Shown: positions 42,687-50,302 of the stretch, piece by piece
How the letters are laid out: every line of letters starts with the position of its first letter
Position numbering within the stretch: the first letter of the stretch is position 1
Assembly: GCA_001314865.1 (NCBI GenBank)
Contig: LJZR01000005.1
Coordinates: forward strand, 62,001-126,000
Origin: Phormidesmis priestleyi Ana
GTDB lineage: Bacteria; Cyanobacteriota; Cyanobacteriia; Phormidesmidales; Phormidesmidaceae
Direction of reading: 5' to 3'
DNA length: 64,000 bases
Program-made: the position numbers and the translations under genes
Notes under the pieces: model-generated
Told to the model about the DNA's origin: nothing
The model's input: only the letters and a program-made list of their open reading frames with translations
The model's database searches: none

Positions 42687-44478
42687 GAAGCAGTAAATGC
42701 TGATGATGTTGTTGAAGGGAAGGTCGATGACCAACACTAATAGGGGTAATATTATTGAGTTTAAGACGCTGATATAGGTGTGTCTCATTGTTTAAATCGA
42801 GTGCGCTGGTAGCTTCGTCTAGAATTGCATATTGCGGTGGGTTTAAGAGCAGTCGGGCAAAGGCTAGACGCTGTTGTTCACCCAGAGAAAGGGGCTGAGT
42901 GAGCGGGCTTTCGAGTGGATGATGGCACAGGTGGTGAAGATTCACTTGCTCTAGTACGCTTTTGAAGGTTGAGTAGTGCTGTTCTGTTTCGATTTTTCCT
43001 GGATAAGTATTTGGAGAAGTGTTTAGAGAACTGTTTAGAGAAGTGTTTAAAGCTCCGATAAGAGGAACAGCAGTCGATGGATACAGTAGAAGATTTTGGA
43101 AACTACTGACTGGTAAGTAGGGCCTTTGGGGGATAAAAGCAATTTTATCAGGGCGGATGATGGTGCCTTGGCCGGTTTCCCAAAGACCCGCGATCGCACG
43201 CAGCAAAGAACTTTTTCCAATCCCGCTAGAACCCATAATTAAAAGACTTTCTCTGAGAGGTAAATCCAAAAATAGCGATTGAATAAGTGTTCGTTTCCCA
43301 TCAGGGGTCACCAGCGTCAGATTGTTGATACACAAGGTAGATCCTGTTTGGAGGGTAATAGTTGGGATCGGCGATTGAGGCTTAGGCTTAGGCTTAGGCT
43401 GAGATTGTGGGCTCTGAGACGGTGAAATTTGCGGCTGTAGGTTTGGGGTAAGAGCGGCTTGGAGTTGCTGCAAACGCTGAGCGGCTGCGCCTAAGCTGGT
43501 GAGTTTCTGAAGCTGAAGGACAATCAGCGCTAGCGCAGAGAGCGTCAGCGTAAAGGCTGAGCCTGCTTGAGTAACATCGCCAATTTCAAGGTCTCCGGCA
43601 AATAGTCGGGGGGCTAAAATAATGCCAGGAATAACAAAGGTGGCATAGCGATAGTGATTTTGAAATAAATTGAAGCCCAGTTGCCAGCCAATCAAATGCT
43701 TAAAGTTAGTAAAAAGGCGGCCAAATTGATGCCAGCTTTGAGCGAATTCTTGAGATTCGCCTCGGTAGAGGGCAATGGCTTCTGTGTTCCCACGAATGCG
43801 CGCTAGATCGTAGCGAAAGTTAGCTTCATAGTTGAGCTGCTGGGCATTGATCCGGATGAGCGGTTGGCCAAAGCCAAGGAGCGCGATCGCACTACCCACC
43901 ATTGAATACAAGAGCAAAAACACCATCAGAGGCTGGGAGATAGACCACAGCAGTCCGGCAAAACCAAGTAATTGAAAGCTAGATTCCAAGAGGATTTCAA
44001 CGAGTTTTAAAGATTCCTGTGTCAGTGTTCTAATATCTTCTTCAATCCGTTGATCGGGGTTATCAATGTCATTTTTGAGACGCAGTTTATAAAAGGTTTG
44101 CTCGCCTAAATACTTATCCAGATAGTCACGGGTTAGCCAAGTGCGCCAATAAAGGCCAAGCTTGGCTCGGACATAGCCACTCACTGAGGCAAAAGGAACG
44201 CTAACAATTAAAATGCCTGCAAAAATAAACGCTGCCTGAAAAAAGCGATCGCTCTCTTGAGCAGCTAATGCAGAAGTCAGTTCTCCCCCATAAATCAAAA
44301 AAACAACCTGTAAGCCAGTACGGATAAACAATAGGATAATTAATAATCCCATCAATCCCCACGCACCTACTTTTTCCCGAGACTTCCAATAGGGCAAAAG
44401 GATAGAACCCACAGAAGCCTTAGAGGTCGGCTTAGAGATGATTTCAGAGATTACTTTAGATACAAACGGAGAGGCCAT
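42646..44478 (-). CDS. ABC transporter, fused permease-ATPase (SbmA/BacA/YddA-like), copy 1
   Basis: About 610 residues from ATG 44478 (a TTG 15 bp further out is possible; neither has a clear ribosome site). The N-terminal half has about six hydrophobic spans and the family pattern DNPDQRIEEDIRTLT plus NYEANFRYDLARIR, typical of ABC_membrane_2 exporters. The C-terminal half is the ATPase: Walker A GSSGIGKSS, signature LSLGEQQRLAFARL, Walker B YAILDEATSAL, and an H-loop GHRPS. The family includes exporters linked to cyanobacterial NRPS clusters such as McyH. Copy 2 lies 41 bp upstream, so the two probably form one operon and perhaps a heterodimer. Two short repeat arrays lie in loops of the ATPase half. 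Probable role: export of the peptide product. Confidence 0.93.
   Translation of the reverse strand: MASPFVSKVISEIISKPTSKASVGSILLPYWKSREKVGAWGLMGLLIILLFIRTGLQVVFLIYGGELTSALAAQESDRFFQAAFIFAGILIVSVPFASVSGYVRAKLGLYWRTWLTRDYLDKYLGEQTFYKLRLKNDIDNPDQRIEEDIRTLTQESLKLVEILLESSFQLLGFAGLLWSISQPLMVFLLLYSMVGSAIALLGFGQPLIRINAQQLNYEANFRYDLARIRGNTEAIALYRGESQEFAQSWHQFGRLFTNFKHLIGWQLGFNLFQNHYRYATFVIPGIILAPRLFAGDLEIGDVTQAGSAFTLTLSALALIVLQLQKLTSLGAAAQRLQQLQAALTPNLQPQISPSQSPQSQPKPKPKPQSPIPTITLQTGSTLCINNLTLVTPDGKRTLIQSLFLDLPLRESLLIMGSSGIGKSSLLRAIAGLWETGQGTIIRPDKIAFIPQRPYLPVSSFQNLLLYPSTAVPLIGALNTSLNSSLNTSPNTYPGKIETEQHYSTFKSVLEQVNLHHLCHHPLESPLTQPLSLGEQQRLAFARLLLNPPQYAILDEATSALDLNNETHLYQRLKLNNITPISVGHRPSLQQHHQHLLLLKADGRWQYSPLD
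43007..43054 (-). repeat. 12-bp tandem repeat, 4 copies, in ABC exporter 1
   Basis: Units of gtgtttagagaa (plus-strand reading) encode Asn-Thr-Ser-Leu repeats on the minus strand, in the ATPase domain between Walker A and the signature motif. Confidence 0.92.
43379..43402 (-). repeat. 6-bp tandem repeat, 4 copies, in ABC exporter 1
   Basis: Units of ggctta (plus-strand reading) encode a Pro-Lys dipeptide repeat in the linker between the membrane and ATPase domains. Confidence 0.92.
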
Positions 44479-44519
44479 GCGATTGCCTAACAATAGAAAA
44501 ATTAAATATCAGGAAAGAT

Positions 44520-46349
44520 TTACAGGTATGTAGATTCAGGATCTGATTTTCGCAGCTCCCAGGTATTGGAGTCTGTGAGGACGAGTACCTGCGGGTGATA
44601 GGCCAGCAAACTAGGCCGATGGCCGATGCTAATAAAAGTGATATTGGTTGCGGCTAGCTGCTGATACAAGGCTTTTTCTTGCTGAATCGAAAGGGCGCTT
44701 GTTGCTTCATCTAAGATGGCGTAAGTAGGCTGCCTTACAAATAAACGGGCGAAGGCTAGTCGCTGTTGTTCCCCGGTGGATAGCGTTCCAGACCAGTCTT
44801 TTACTTGGTCTAAAACTTGGTCTAAAGCTTGGTCTAAAGCTTGGTCTAAATTAGTGAACTCAGTGAGCTGTACCTGATTTAAGATATTGAGCAAAACTTC
44901 GTCGGAATGCGGGCTCTGGCTAGTGGGATAAATTAGCTGCTGACGGAGCGTGCCCACCGCCATGTAAGGTTGTTGAGGTAAAAATAGAATATCGTCATGA
45001 GGATAGCCAATCGTGCCGCGCCCTTGTTTAAGAAGTCCGGCGATCGCCTTGACCAATGAACTTTTGCCAATACCACTAGGGCCAGTAATGAGCAATGGTG
45101 CATTAGCGATAAACGAAATATCCTTAAAAAGAAATCGCTGTTTTTCTTGCGGTTCTTTTTTTAATTCTTTTTTTAATTCTTCTTGCGTTATCTGAAGGGG
45201 TGTCGAAAAAAGCTGTGGGCTAGGCAATTGAAGAGTTAGATGGTCAACGACCATCTCAGGCTGTTCAACAATTTGAATGGTCAATGCCGAATCTATGGCC
45301 TGTTGTTGGGAGCTGATGGCGCTCAGTAATGTTTGCAGTCGGCCCGTGCTAGCTGCGAGTGCTGTTAATTGCTCGAACTGAACCACGACTAAGCTTAAAG
45401 ATAACCAAATGCGGTCAAAAGCAGCTTGAGATTGAACAATGGCACCAACTTCTAAATCTCCTGCTAAAATTCTAGGTGCTAAAATTAAGCTAGGTAAAAT
45501 AAATGTGAGGTACTGATAGCCATTTTGGAAGCAATCTAATCCAAACTGCCAACGGATAAATTGATTAAAGTTGTGAACTACTTGTGCAAATTGATGCCCG
45601 GCCTTGTGTCGTTCTTGCGTGTTGCCTAGGCTAAATTCCCCTTGCTGCTTTTGATAGAATGCAATGGATTCAGCATTCTCTCGAATGTCAATGAGATGGG
45701 TGCGAAAGTTGGCTTCTCTCTTGAGCTGTTCGGCATTAATACGAGTGAGCCGCATCCCGAACACCCAAGTGACGATTGCACTGCCGACTAACGCATACAC
45801 CAGCAAAAATCCTGTCAGTCCTAAGGAAATAGAAAGCAGCACGCCCACAAAGCCAATGAGCTGTACCCCTGATTCTAAAAAGATTGCGAATACGATAACT
45901 GATAGTTGGGAAATATTCCTGATATCTTCTGAGATTCTTTGGTCAGGATTATCGACCTCTGTTGGGAGGTGATAATAGTGCTGATCGGCCAAGTAGGTAT
46001 TTAAAAATTGGCGTGAAAGACCTTTGCGGCAGTGCAGTCCTAGGCGATCGCGCACATAGGCACTCACTGACAGCAAAGCCGCACTCAGCAGCAAAATGCC
46101 AACAAACCTAACCAAAGCAATCTGAAATCGCTGTGAGTCACGAGCTGCCAACGCTGAAATAAATTCTCCACGCTGAATGCTCTCAAAAACAAGCACAGTT
46201 CCCGCGAAAAGAGAGAGCACAGTCAGCAACAGCAACCCGCCCAAAACCGTGCGCTGTTGCTGAGGATGGGCACCCTTCCAGAAAAACTGAATAATGTGCC
46301 AGATAGCTTGCCATGAGGGCAGTTTCGGCTGGCGAATAGATCGAGCCAT
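44520..46349 (-). CDS. ABC transporter, fused permease-ATPase (SbmA/BacA/YddA-like), copy 2
   Basis: A 609-residue paralogue of the neighbouring exporter with the same architecture: hydrophobic spans near residues 35-55 and 80-100, DNPDQRISEDIRNIS, a KREANFRTHLIDIREN segment, then an ATPase with Walker A GPSGIGKSS, signature LSTGEQQRLAFARL, Walker B YAILDEATSAL and H-loop GHRPS. It is the first gene of the minus-strand pair; a Fur-box-like palindrome lies 67-79 bp upstream of its ATG, so iron-dependent expression is plausible. Repeats in two loops give Leu-Asp-Gln and Glu-Leu-Lys-Lys units. Two full-length transporters with all ATPase motifs intact could act as a heterodimer or export different intermediates. 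Confidence 0.94.
   Translation of the reverse strand: MARSIRQPKLPSWQAIWHIIQFFWKGAHPQQQRTVLGGLLLLTVLSLFAGTVLVFESIQRGEFISALAARDSQRFQIALVRFVGILLLSAALLSVSAYVRDRLGLHCRKGLSRQFLNTYLADQHYYHLPTEVDNPDQRISEDIRNISQLSVIVFAIFLESGVQLIGFVGVLLSISLGLTGFLLVYALVGSAIVTWVFGMRLTRINAEQLKREANFRTHLIDIRENAESIAFYQKQQGEFSLGNTQERHKAGHQFAQVVHNFNQFIRWQFGLDCFQNGYQYLTFILPSLILAPRILAGDLEVGAIVQSQAAFDRIWLSLSLVVVQFEQLTALAASTGRLQTLLSAISSQQQAIDSALTIQIVEQPEMVVDHLTLQLPSPQLFSTPLQITQEELKKELKKEPQEKQRFLFKDISFIANAPLLITGPSGIGKSSLVKAIAGLLKQGRGTIGYPHDDILFLPQQPYMAVGTLRQQLIYPTSQSPHSDEVLLNILNQVQLTEFTNLDQALDQALDQVLDQVKDWSGTLSTGEQQRLAFARLFVRQPTYAILDEATSALSIQQEKALYQQLAATNITFISIGHRPSLLAYHPQVLVLTDSNTWELRKSDPESTYL
44803..44850 (-). repeat. 12-bp tandem repeat, 4 copies, in ABC exporter 2
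   Basis: Units of acttggtctaaa (plus-strand reading) encode Leu-Asp-Gln-Ala/Val repeats just before the ABC signature motif. Confidence 0.93.
45153..45188 (-). repeat. 12-bp tandem repeat in ABC exporter 2 linker
   Basis: Two exact copies and one degenerate copy of ttctttttttaa (plus-strand reading) encode Glu-Leu-Lys-Lys repeats between the membrane and ATPase domains. Confidence 0.88.
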
Positions 46350-46412
46350 ACTACTTTGTAAAACGTCGAAACAACCGTCGCATTACCCATCATACAGAGT
46401 ACTGAGAATTTC

Positions 46413-46431
46413 GCGAATGATTGTCATTAGA
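46413..46431 (-). promoter_or_regulatory. Candidate Fur box upstream of exporter operon
   Basis: The core is a perfect interrupted palindrome AATGA-TTG-TCATT at 46416-46428. On the minus strand it contains TAATGACAATCATT, which differs from the Fur-box core TAATGATAATCATT at one position; over the 19-bp consensus I count 14 matches. It lies about 65-80 bp before the exporter start codon, a normal operator position. Inference from sequence only. Confidence 0.65.
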
Positions 46432-46580
46432 GAGAAAAATGTTTGAAATCTAATGCATATAGATCCTATGAAGTCAAGTTAGTGGGTTACACCTGTAAAG
46501 AATATTTTGATACTATATTTCCAGGTTCCTGTTTTCGGTTTTAGTTTCTGGTTTCAGTTTCTGGTTCCAGAAAAAAAGAT

Positions 46581-46628
46581 GTGCGTTTGATTGTGCGTTT
46601 GATTGTGCGTTTGATTGTGCGTTTGACC
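46581..46628 (+). repeat. 12-bp intergenic tandem repeat, 4 copies
   Basis: Units of gtgcgtttgatt, the last ending in cc, lie between the exporter operon and the DUF3102 gene. Confidence 0.95.
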
Positions 46629-46886
46629 AAGAGACCGTTGACAGTAAAGGGCAGTAAAGCTTATTGCACTAGGCATTGCTGTGCCACTATCTCAGTAGGT
46701 TATTCAATTACTGTGCCCTAACAGTAACGCCGTCATAGTAGTTTCCAGGCAGTTTGTCTGGGTTGTGAATACTCTTTTCACCAAAGACCTGCTATCAATG
46801 CCTCTTTGCCGTTTCCGCATCTACCGTTTCTGCCTCTACCGTTTTGCTTTACATCAACTAATTCTTTTTTTATCAAATCAGTCACT

Positions 46887-47966
46887 ATGGCTCGTTCTGC
46901 TAAATCTGCGCCCATTACGGCTTTGTTTGACTATGACAGTCTTGAGGTTGGTCAGCGGTCAATTGTTCAGCAGCGTACGGGTGAAATTCGAGAACGCTTA
47001 AGGCGCTCTGCTCAAGATGTGTGGGAGATTGGGCAAAAGTTGGCAGATGTGCGATCGCGCTTAAAGTACGGCCAGTTTTTGACCTGGATTAAGGCAGAGT
47101 TTGGCTGGAGTCAGCGCACGGCCTACAACTTCATTAATGTATATGAAACCTTTGGCGATAGATTTGCAAATCTTGCAAAAGTAAATATTGCCACTTCCTT
47201 GCTATATCAGCTGGCCTCTCCTTCTGTGCCAGAAGAGCTGCGCGAGCAGATTCTGCGGGCAGCGGAGCAAGGCGATACCATGACGGCTCAGGAGCTGCGA
47301 GACACCATTCAAAAGCGACGACTGAAAGCTGCGGCGCGAAAAGATAAAAAGCAGTATAAACAAACGGCAGCAGAGCTGGCGAATCATCAAGCAGCGAATT
47401 CTCCGGGAGCTCACTCAATCGAGCGCATTACCAATGGACTTGAAATTATCACCGTGGTTGCTCAGCCTGCTGACGATGAGCCATCTGAGGCAGCCACTCA
47501 GCCAGGGCAAGATCGGCGGGCTAAGGCAGCAAAGGCCTTATCTCCTGAGTTAGCGATCCACGAAGGATGGTATCAGCTAGCCGGTCAGCATTTGCTGTTT
47601 TGTGGAGATACGGCTACTCAGGTATTTGCAGCTTGGGCACCGCTTGCAAAGCTGGCGATCGCAGTCACGGGTAACGACTGGGCACATGACTGGCTGATTG
47701 ACCAAGCTGAAAATGTCGTTGTGCTGCCGACCGCCCAGTACAGCGACGATAAACTCAAGCAACTGCTCAAGCTGCTCTCTAATCCGGGAGATGTGGTCAT
47801 TTTTCCCTGGTTGCCCGACCCTAATATGCTGGCATCGGCCCATCGACTAGGGCGCACGGTGTATGCAGGCGAGGAAAATGTGGAAAAGTGTCAGCAGGCG
47901 GTTAATGCATCCAAACTCAGCGTGACCCCGATTGAATCCCATTATGTGGCTGAGCTAGTCGGTTAG
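46887..47966 (+). CDS. DUF3102 protein with degenerate DNA-methyltransferase-like C-terminus
   Basis: A 359-residue protein from ATG 46887; an in-frame start 81 bp upstream would add an unlikely Pro/Phe-rich leader. The N-terminal part (about 20-130) matches the DUF3102 pattern: RLRRSAQDVWEIGQKLADVR, then GQFLTWIKAEFGWSQRTAYN. The middle is charged and helical. The C-terminal 120 residues begin with GQHLLFCGDT, like the GxHRLLCGDS opening of amino-methyltransferases, and end with PGDVVIFPWLPDPNM followed by HRLGRTVYAGEENVEKCQQA, which aligns with the usual GDxVLDPFxGSGTT...LGRxxxGIExxPxY block. The DPPY catalytic motif and FxGxG loop are absent, so it is probably not an active methylase. It may be a DNA-binding or regulatory derivative. 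It stands alone between minus-strand genes. Confidence 0.8.
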   Translation: MARSAKSAPITALFDYDSLEVGQRSIVQQRTGEIRERLRRSAQDVWEIGQKLADVRSRLKYGQFLTWIKAEFGWSQRTAYNFINVYETFGDRFANLAKVNIATSLLYQLASPSVPEELREQILRAAEQGDTMTAQELRDTIQKRRLKAAARKDKKQYKQTAAELANHQAANSPGAHSIERITNGLEIITVVAQPADDEPSEAATQPGQDRRAKAAKALSPELAIHEGWYQLAGQHLLFCGDTATQVFAAWAPLAKLAIAVTGNDWAHDWLIDQAENVVVLPTAQYSDDKLKQLLKLLSNPGDVVIFPWLPDPNMLASAHRLGRTVYAGEENVEKCQQAVNASKLSVTPIESHYVAELVG

Positions 47967-47971
47967 GTAGT

Positions 47972-48023
47972 TTACTGCTCAGCCTTACTGCTCAGCCTTA
48001 CTGCTCAGCTTTACTACTCAGCC
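47972..48023 (+). repeat. 13-bp intergenic tandem repeat, 4 copies
   Basis: Units of ttactgctcagcc fill the space between two convergent stop codons (the DUF3102 gene and the thioesterase gene). The 13-bp period would shift the frame if translated. Confidence 0.95.
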
Positions 48024-48030
48024 GTAAAGC

Positions 48031-48759
48031 TCAATAGGGTTTAAGCGTCGGCAACAGCTGTTGAACAAACAGGGGATGCTGCATGAAAAAGTGGTCGCCT
48101 GCGATCGCCGCTAGCGAAAACTGACCTGCGTAAACCTGCCAAGCGGCGACATCTGCTTGGCTGACAATGTTGTCCTGCTGACCCCACATTCCCGTCATCG
48201 CAAAATCGAACGGCGCATCGGGTTGGTATCGATAGGTTTCTAGCAGAGTAAAATCTGCTCGTAAGGTAGGGAGCATCAGGTTCATCAACTCCTCATTGTT
48301 TAATACGCTCAAGGGAGTGCCCTGATAGTGCTGTAGCCTTTGAATGAAGGCTGAGTCGGGCAGGGTGTGCATCAGCGGCGGCTCAACCAGTAAATGGGGC
48401 GCGCGGGCTGCCGATACCCAAACATGAACCGGACTAAGCTGCACAGAACGCCGTAGCCATCGACACAGCTCAAAAGCAATCAGCGCGCCCATACTGTGAC
48501 CAAAAAAAGCAAAGGGAAGATCCATATAGGGCAGCAACTCTGGGCCAAGGGCTTGAATGACTGTGGGGAGATGATTCAAGGCAGGTTCTGCCAGCCGCTG
48601 TCCCCGTCCTGGCAGCTCAATTGCGCACACTTCAATATCAGAAGGTAGCTGCTTGGCCCAAGGGCGAAACACCCAGGCTGACCCACCCGCATAGGCAAAG
48701 CAAAACAGTCTCAGTTTTGCCCGCAACTGACGCTGAGGGCATACTAACCAACTACTCAT
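48031..48759 (-). CDS. Type II thioesterase
   Basis: A 242-residue external thioesterase of the alpha/beta-hydrolase type that removes stalled or misprimed groups from NRPS/PKS carrier proteins. The start is ATG 48759 (MSSWLVCPQ), 8 bp inside the end of the tyrosinase gene; a longer frame exists but the family starts here. Motifs: LFCFAYAGGSAWVFRPWA, ELPGRGQR, nucleophile Ser89 in GHSMG, a candidate acid in GQQDNIV, and a catalytic His in AGDHFFM. It is probably cotranscribed with the tyrosinase, which ties the tyrosinase to the biosynthetic cluster. All catalytic residues appear intact. Confidence 0.94.
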   Translation of the reverse strand: MSSWLVCPQRQLRAKLRLFCFAYAGGSAWVFRPWAKQLPSDIEVCAIELPGRGQRLAEPALNHLPTVIQALGPELLPYMDLPFAFFGHSMGALIAFELCRWLRRSVQLSPVHVWVSAARAPHLLVEPPLMHTLPDSAFIQRLQHYQGTPLSVLNNEELMNLMLPTLRADFTLLETYRYQPDAPFDFAMTGMWGQQDNIVSQADVAAWQVYAGQFSLAAIAGDHFFMQHPLFVQQLLPTLKPY

Positions 48760-50074
48760 TATCGCTTGCCTGGAAGTCGGTTTCTGGAAGGCCAGCATAG
48801 GTATAGCCTAGCTGGCGAAAATCTAATACATCTGAAGCGCTGACAATGCTCTCTTGGGCTGGGCGGCTGTAGAGTGCTCTTAAATCTGTATTGGGAGGGC
48901 CATAGTTGCCAGGCTGCGAGAGCCCACCATCCCACGGCCACATGGGATCTAACAGATTATGGCCAAAGGGTTTTCCGGCGCTTGGATAGAAGGTTGGGCC
49001 GCTGTGTCCTTGATCTTGCCACTGCGCCCAAAGCCTATCTACATTGGCGTGGTGTAGCCAAAAAATAGGGTCGTAGGGAGAAGCCGGAATGCTGTCCATC
49101 GTGCCCAAAACATCTAGTTGATGGACAATACCTTTGTTCCAATCATTCCAGTCTACCTGGCTACCACCAATCACAGAATGGACAAAGGCATGAAGCGCCC
49201 AGCCGGGGGCATAGTCTTTTTGGCCATTTTGTTCAGTGGGAACGAGTGCTCCTTCAATCAACGCATTGAACACTTCATAATTGTCAGTTTTAAAAAGATG
49301 ATCAATTTCACTTTGCGGTAGGGGATAGCGATTAAAAGGGGGCAGGCCGACAAACCTTAGTAAATGTGTTCCTAAGGAGTCCAAAGTGAGTGGGTCAAAA
49401 TGGAGTTTTGGATTGAGCTGCCAGGTAGAACAAGGGCCGGTTGTCACTTCGCCGCCCTCAAAACGACCTGACCCATTCACCTCGACAGTCGTACCGGTTC
49501 CACCTTCTCCTAAAAAATCGGCTTGCAGCATTACCGTTAGTGCGTCAGGGTCTGTCCAATCCCAGTATGGAATGGTGACGCTAGGGTCAATAGCCTGAAG
49601 CGCCTGTTCAAAGTCGAGCAGGAACTGTCGGTGCCAGGGCAAAAAGGCCGGATAGCTGTGAGCCGGATTGCCGCGAGCGGGGCCAGTTGCACCTAGGCTT
49701 TGCCGAAAGCCCATGGTGAGAATATGTTGAACGACAAACTGTTCATACCGGCTCAGTGAGCTGCCGTTAGAGGGGGTAAATTGCAGCTGGTTCAAAGCGG
49801 CAACAAAGGCCGTTTTCTCGGCTGCGGTGAGCGCAGTGACGCTTTTTCGGAGAGATAGGTTTGGCGGCTGGGATTGTTGAGGAAAGACAGGGGCAGGCCC
49901 AAGGGCATCCGGCGGCGGCGGATAATAAATTCCTGAGTTGTTGCGTAGCCCAGCGACGATGATAATGGCGATCGCAACTAGCCCGGCGAGTCCAATAAAA
50001 ACAGTCAGCGTTATTTTTTTAGAGATCTTGAGTTTTTGCAGCACGAGTGAAAATGTCAGGCGCGATCGCTCCAA
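48752..50074 (-). CDS. Membrane-anchored tyrosinase
   Basis: About 440 residues, a type 3 copper protein. The N-terminus is basic and then has one hydrophobic span (about 21-43), so the catalytic domain should face the periplasm. CuA ligand candidates are His117, His139 (NPAHSYPAF) and His148 (LPWHRQF); CuB candidates are His295 and His299 (HAFVH) and His341/His342 (DPIFWLHHANVDRLW). PYWDW is also present. The enzyme class hydroxylates phenols and oxidises catechols to o-quinones. The thioesterase gene overlaps its 3' end by 8 bp. In this setting it may oxidise a tyrosine-derived end of the exported peptide, like PvdP on pyoverdine or the tyrosinase step proposed for anachelin. The start is uncertain: TTG 50074 or GTG 50044. 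Confidence 0.92.
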   Translation of the reverse strand: MERSRLTFSLVLQKLKISKKITLTVFIGLAGLVAIAIIIVAGLRNNSGIYYPPPPDALGPAPVFPQQSQPPNLSLRKSVTALTAAEKTAFVAALNQLQFTPSNGSSLSRYEQFVVQHILTMGFRQSLGATGPARGNPAHSYPAFLPWHRQFLLDFEQALQAIDPSVTIPYWDWTDPDALTVMLQADFLGEGGTGTTVEVNGSGRFEGGEVTTGPCSTWQLNPKLHFDPLTLDSLGTHLLRFVGLPPFNRYPLPQSEIDHLFKTDNYEVFNALIEGALVPTEQNGQKDYAPGWALHAFVHSVIGGSQVDWNDWNKGIVHQLDVLGTMDSIPASPYDPIFWLHHANVDRLWAQWQDQGHSGPTFYPSAGKPFGHNLLDPMWPWDGGLSQPGNYGPPNTDLRALYSRPAQESIVSASDVLDFRQLGYTYAGLPETDFQASDNE

Positions 50075-50111
50075 AAAATGAGCCGAAAAAATGAGCCGAA
50101 AAAATGAGCCG
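50073..50111 (+). repeat. 13-bp tandem repeat, 3 copies, at tyrosinase start
   Basis: Three exact copies of aaaaaatgagccg lie directly upstream of, and just touching, the tyrosinase start codon. They would form part of its leader on the minus strand. Confidence 0.95.
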
Positions 50112-50253
50112 AAAAATCAACTCAGACAGTAACGTTGCCCCAGCCATGAAACATGAAGTTGAGCTAGCTCGTTTACATTTGCCTAGTCCTAATATTTGGC
50201 TACTAATTTTAATTCCGACTATCAGTTGGTTTATAACGGTAGTATGACATAGA

Positions 50254-50268
50254 TAAGACTCATTCTCA
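50254..50268 (-). promoter_or_regulatory. Weaker candidate Fur box between tyrosinase and Suc_Fer-like gene
   Basis: On the minus strand the site reads TGAGAAT-G-AGTCTTA, which matches the 7-1-7 Fur consensus TGATAAT-G-ATTATCA at 11 of 15 positions. It lies 35-49 bp before the ATG of the sucrase/ferredoxin-like gene and about 180 bp before the divergent tyrosinase. Tentative. Confidence 0.4.
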
Positions 50269-50302
50269 TTTGTACTTGTTATCTTCCCCTTTTTTGTCTC
50301 TC

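Larger units (their letters stand above)
46350..46886. other. Divergent intergenic region with repeats and Fur-like site
   Basis: This 537-bp gap separates the exporter operon from the DUF3102 gene. It holds a Fur-box-like palindrome near the exporter side, a ggtttcag/tttctgg-type repeat at about 46530-46570, and a four-copy 12-bp array. A plus-strand open frame runs in from 46806 but looks like non-coding T/C-rich sequence before ATG 46887. I see no further gene. Confidence 0.7.

Noticed and set aside
46806-46886. Upstream start of the DUF3102 gene
   Set aside because: The added residues are a Phe/Pro/Leu-rich translation of a pyrimidine-rich leader.
48760-48798. Longer N-terminus for the type II thioesterase
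   Set aside because: It would extend 47 bp into the tyrosinase coding region and lies outside the conserved family start.
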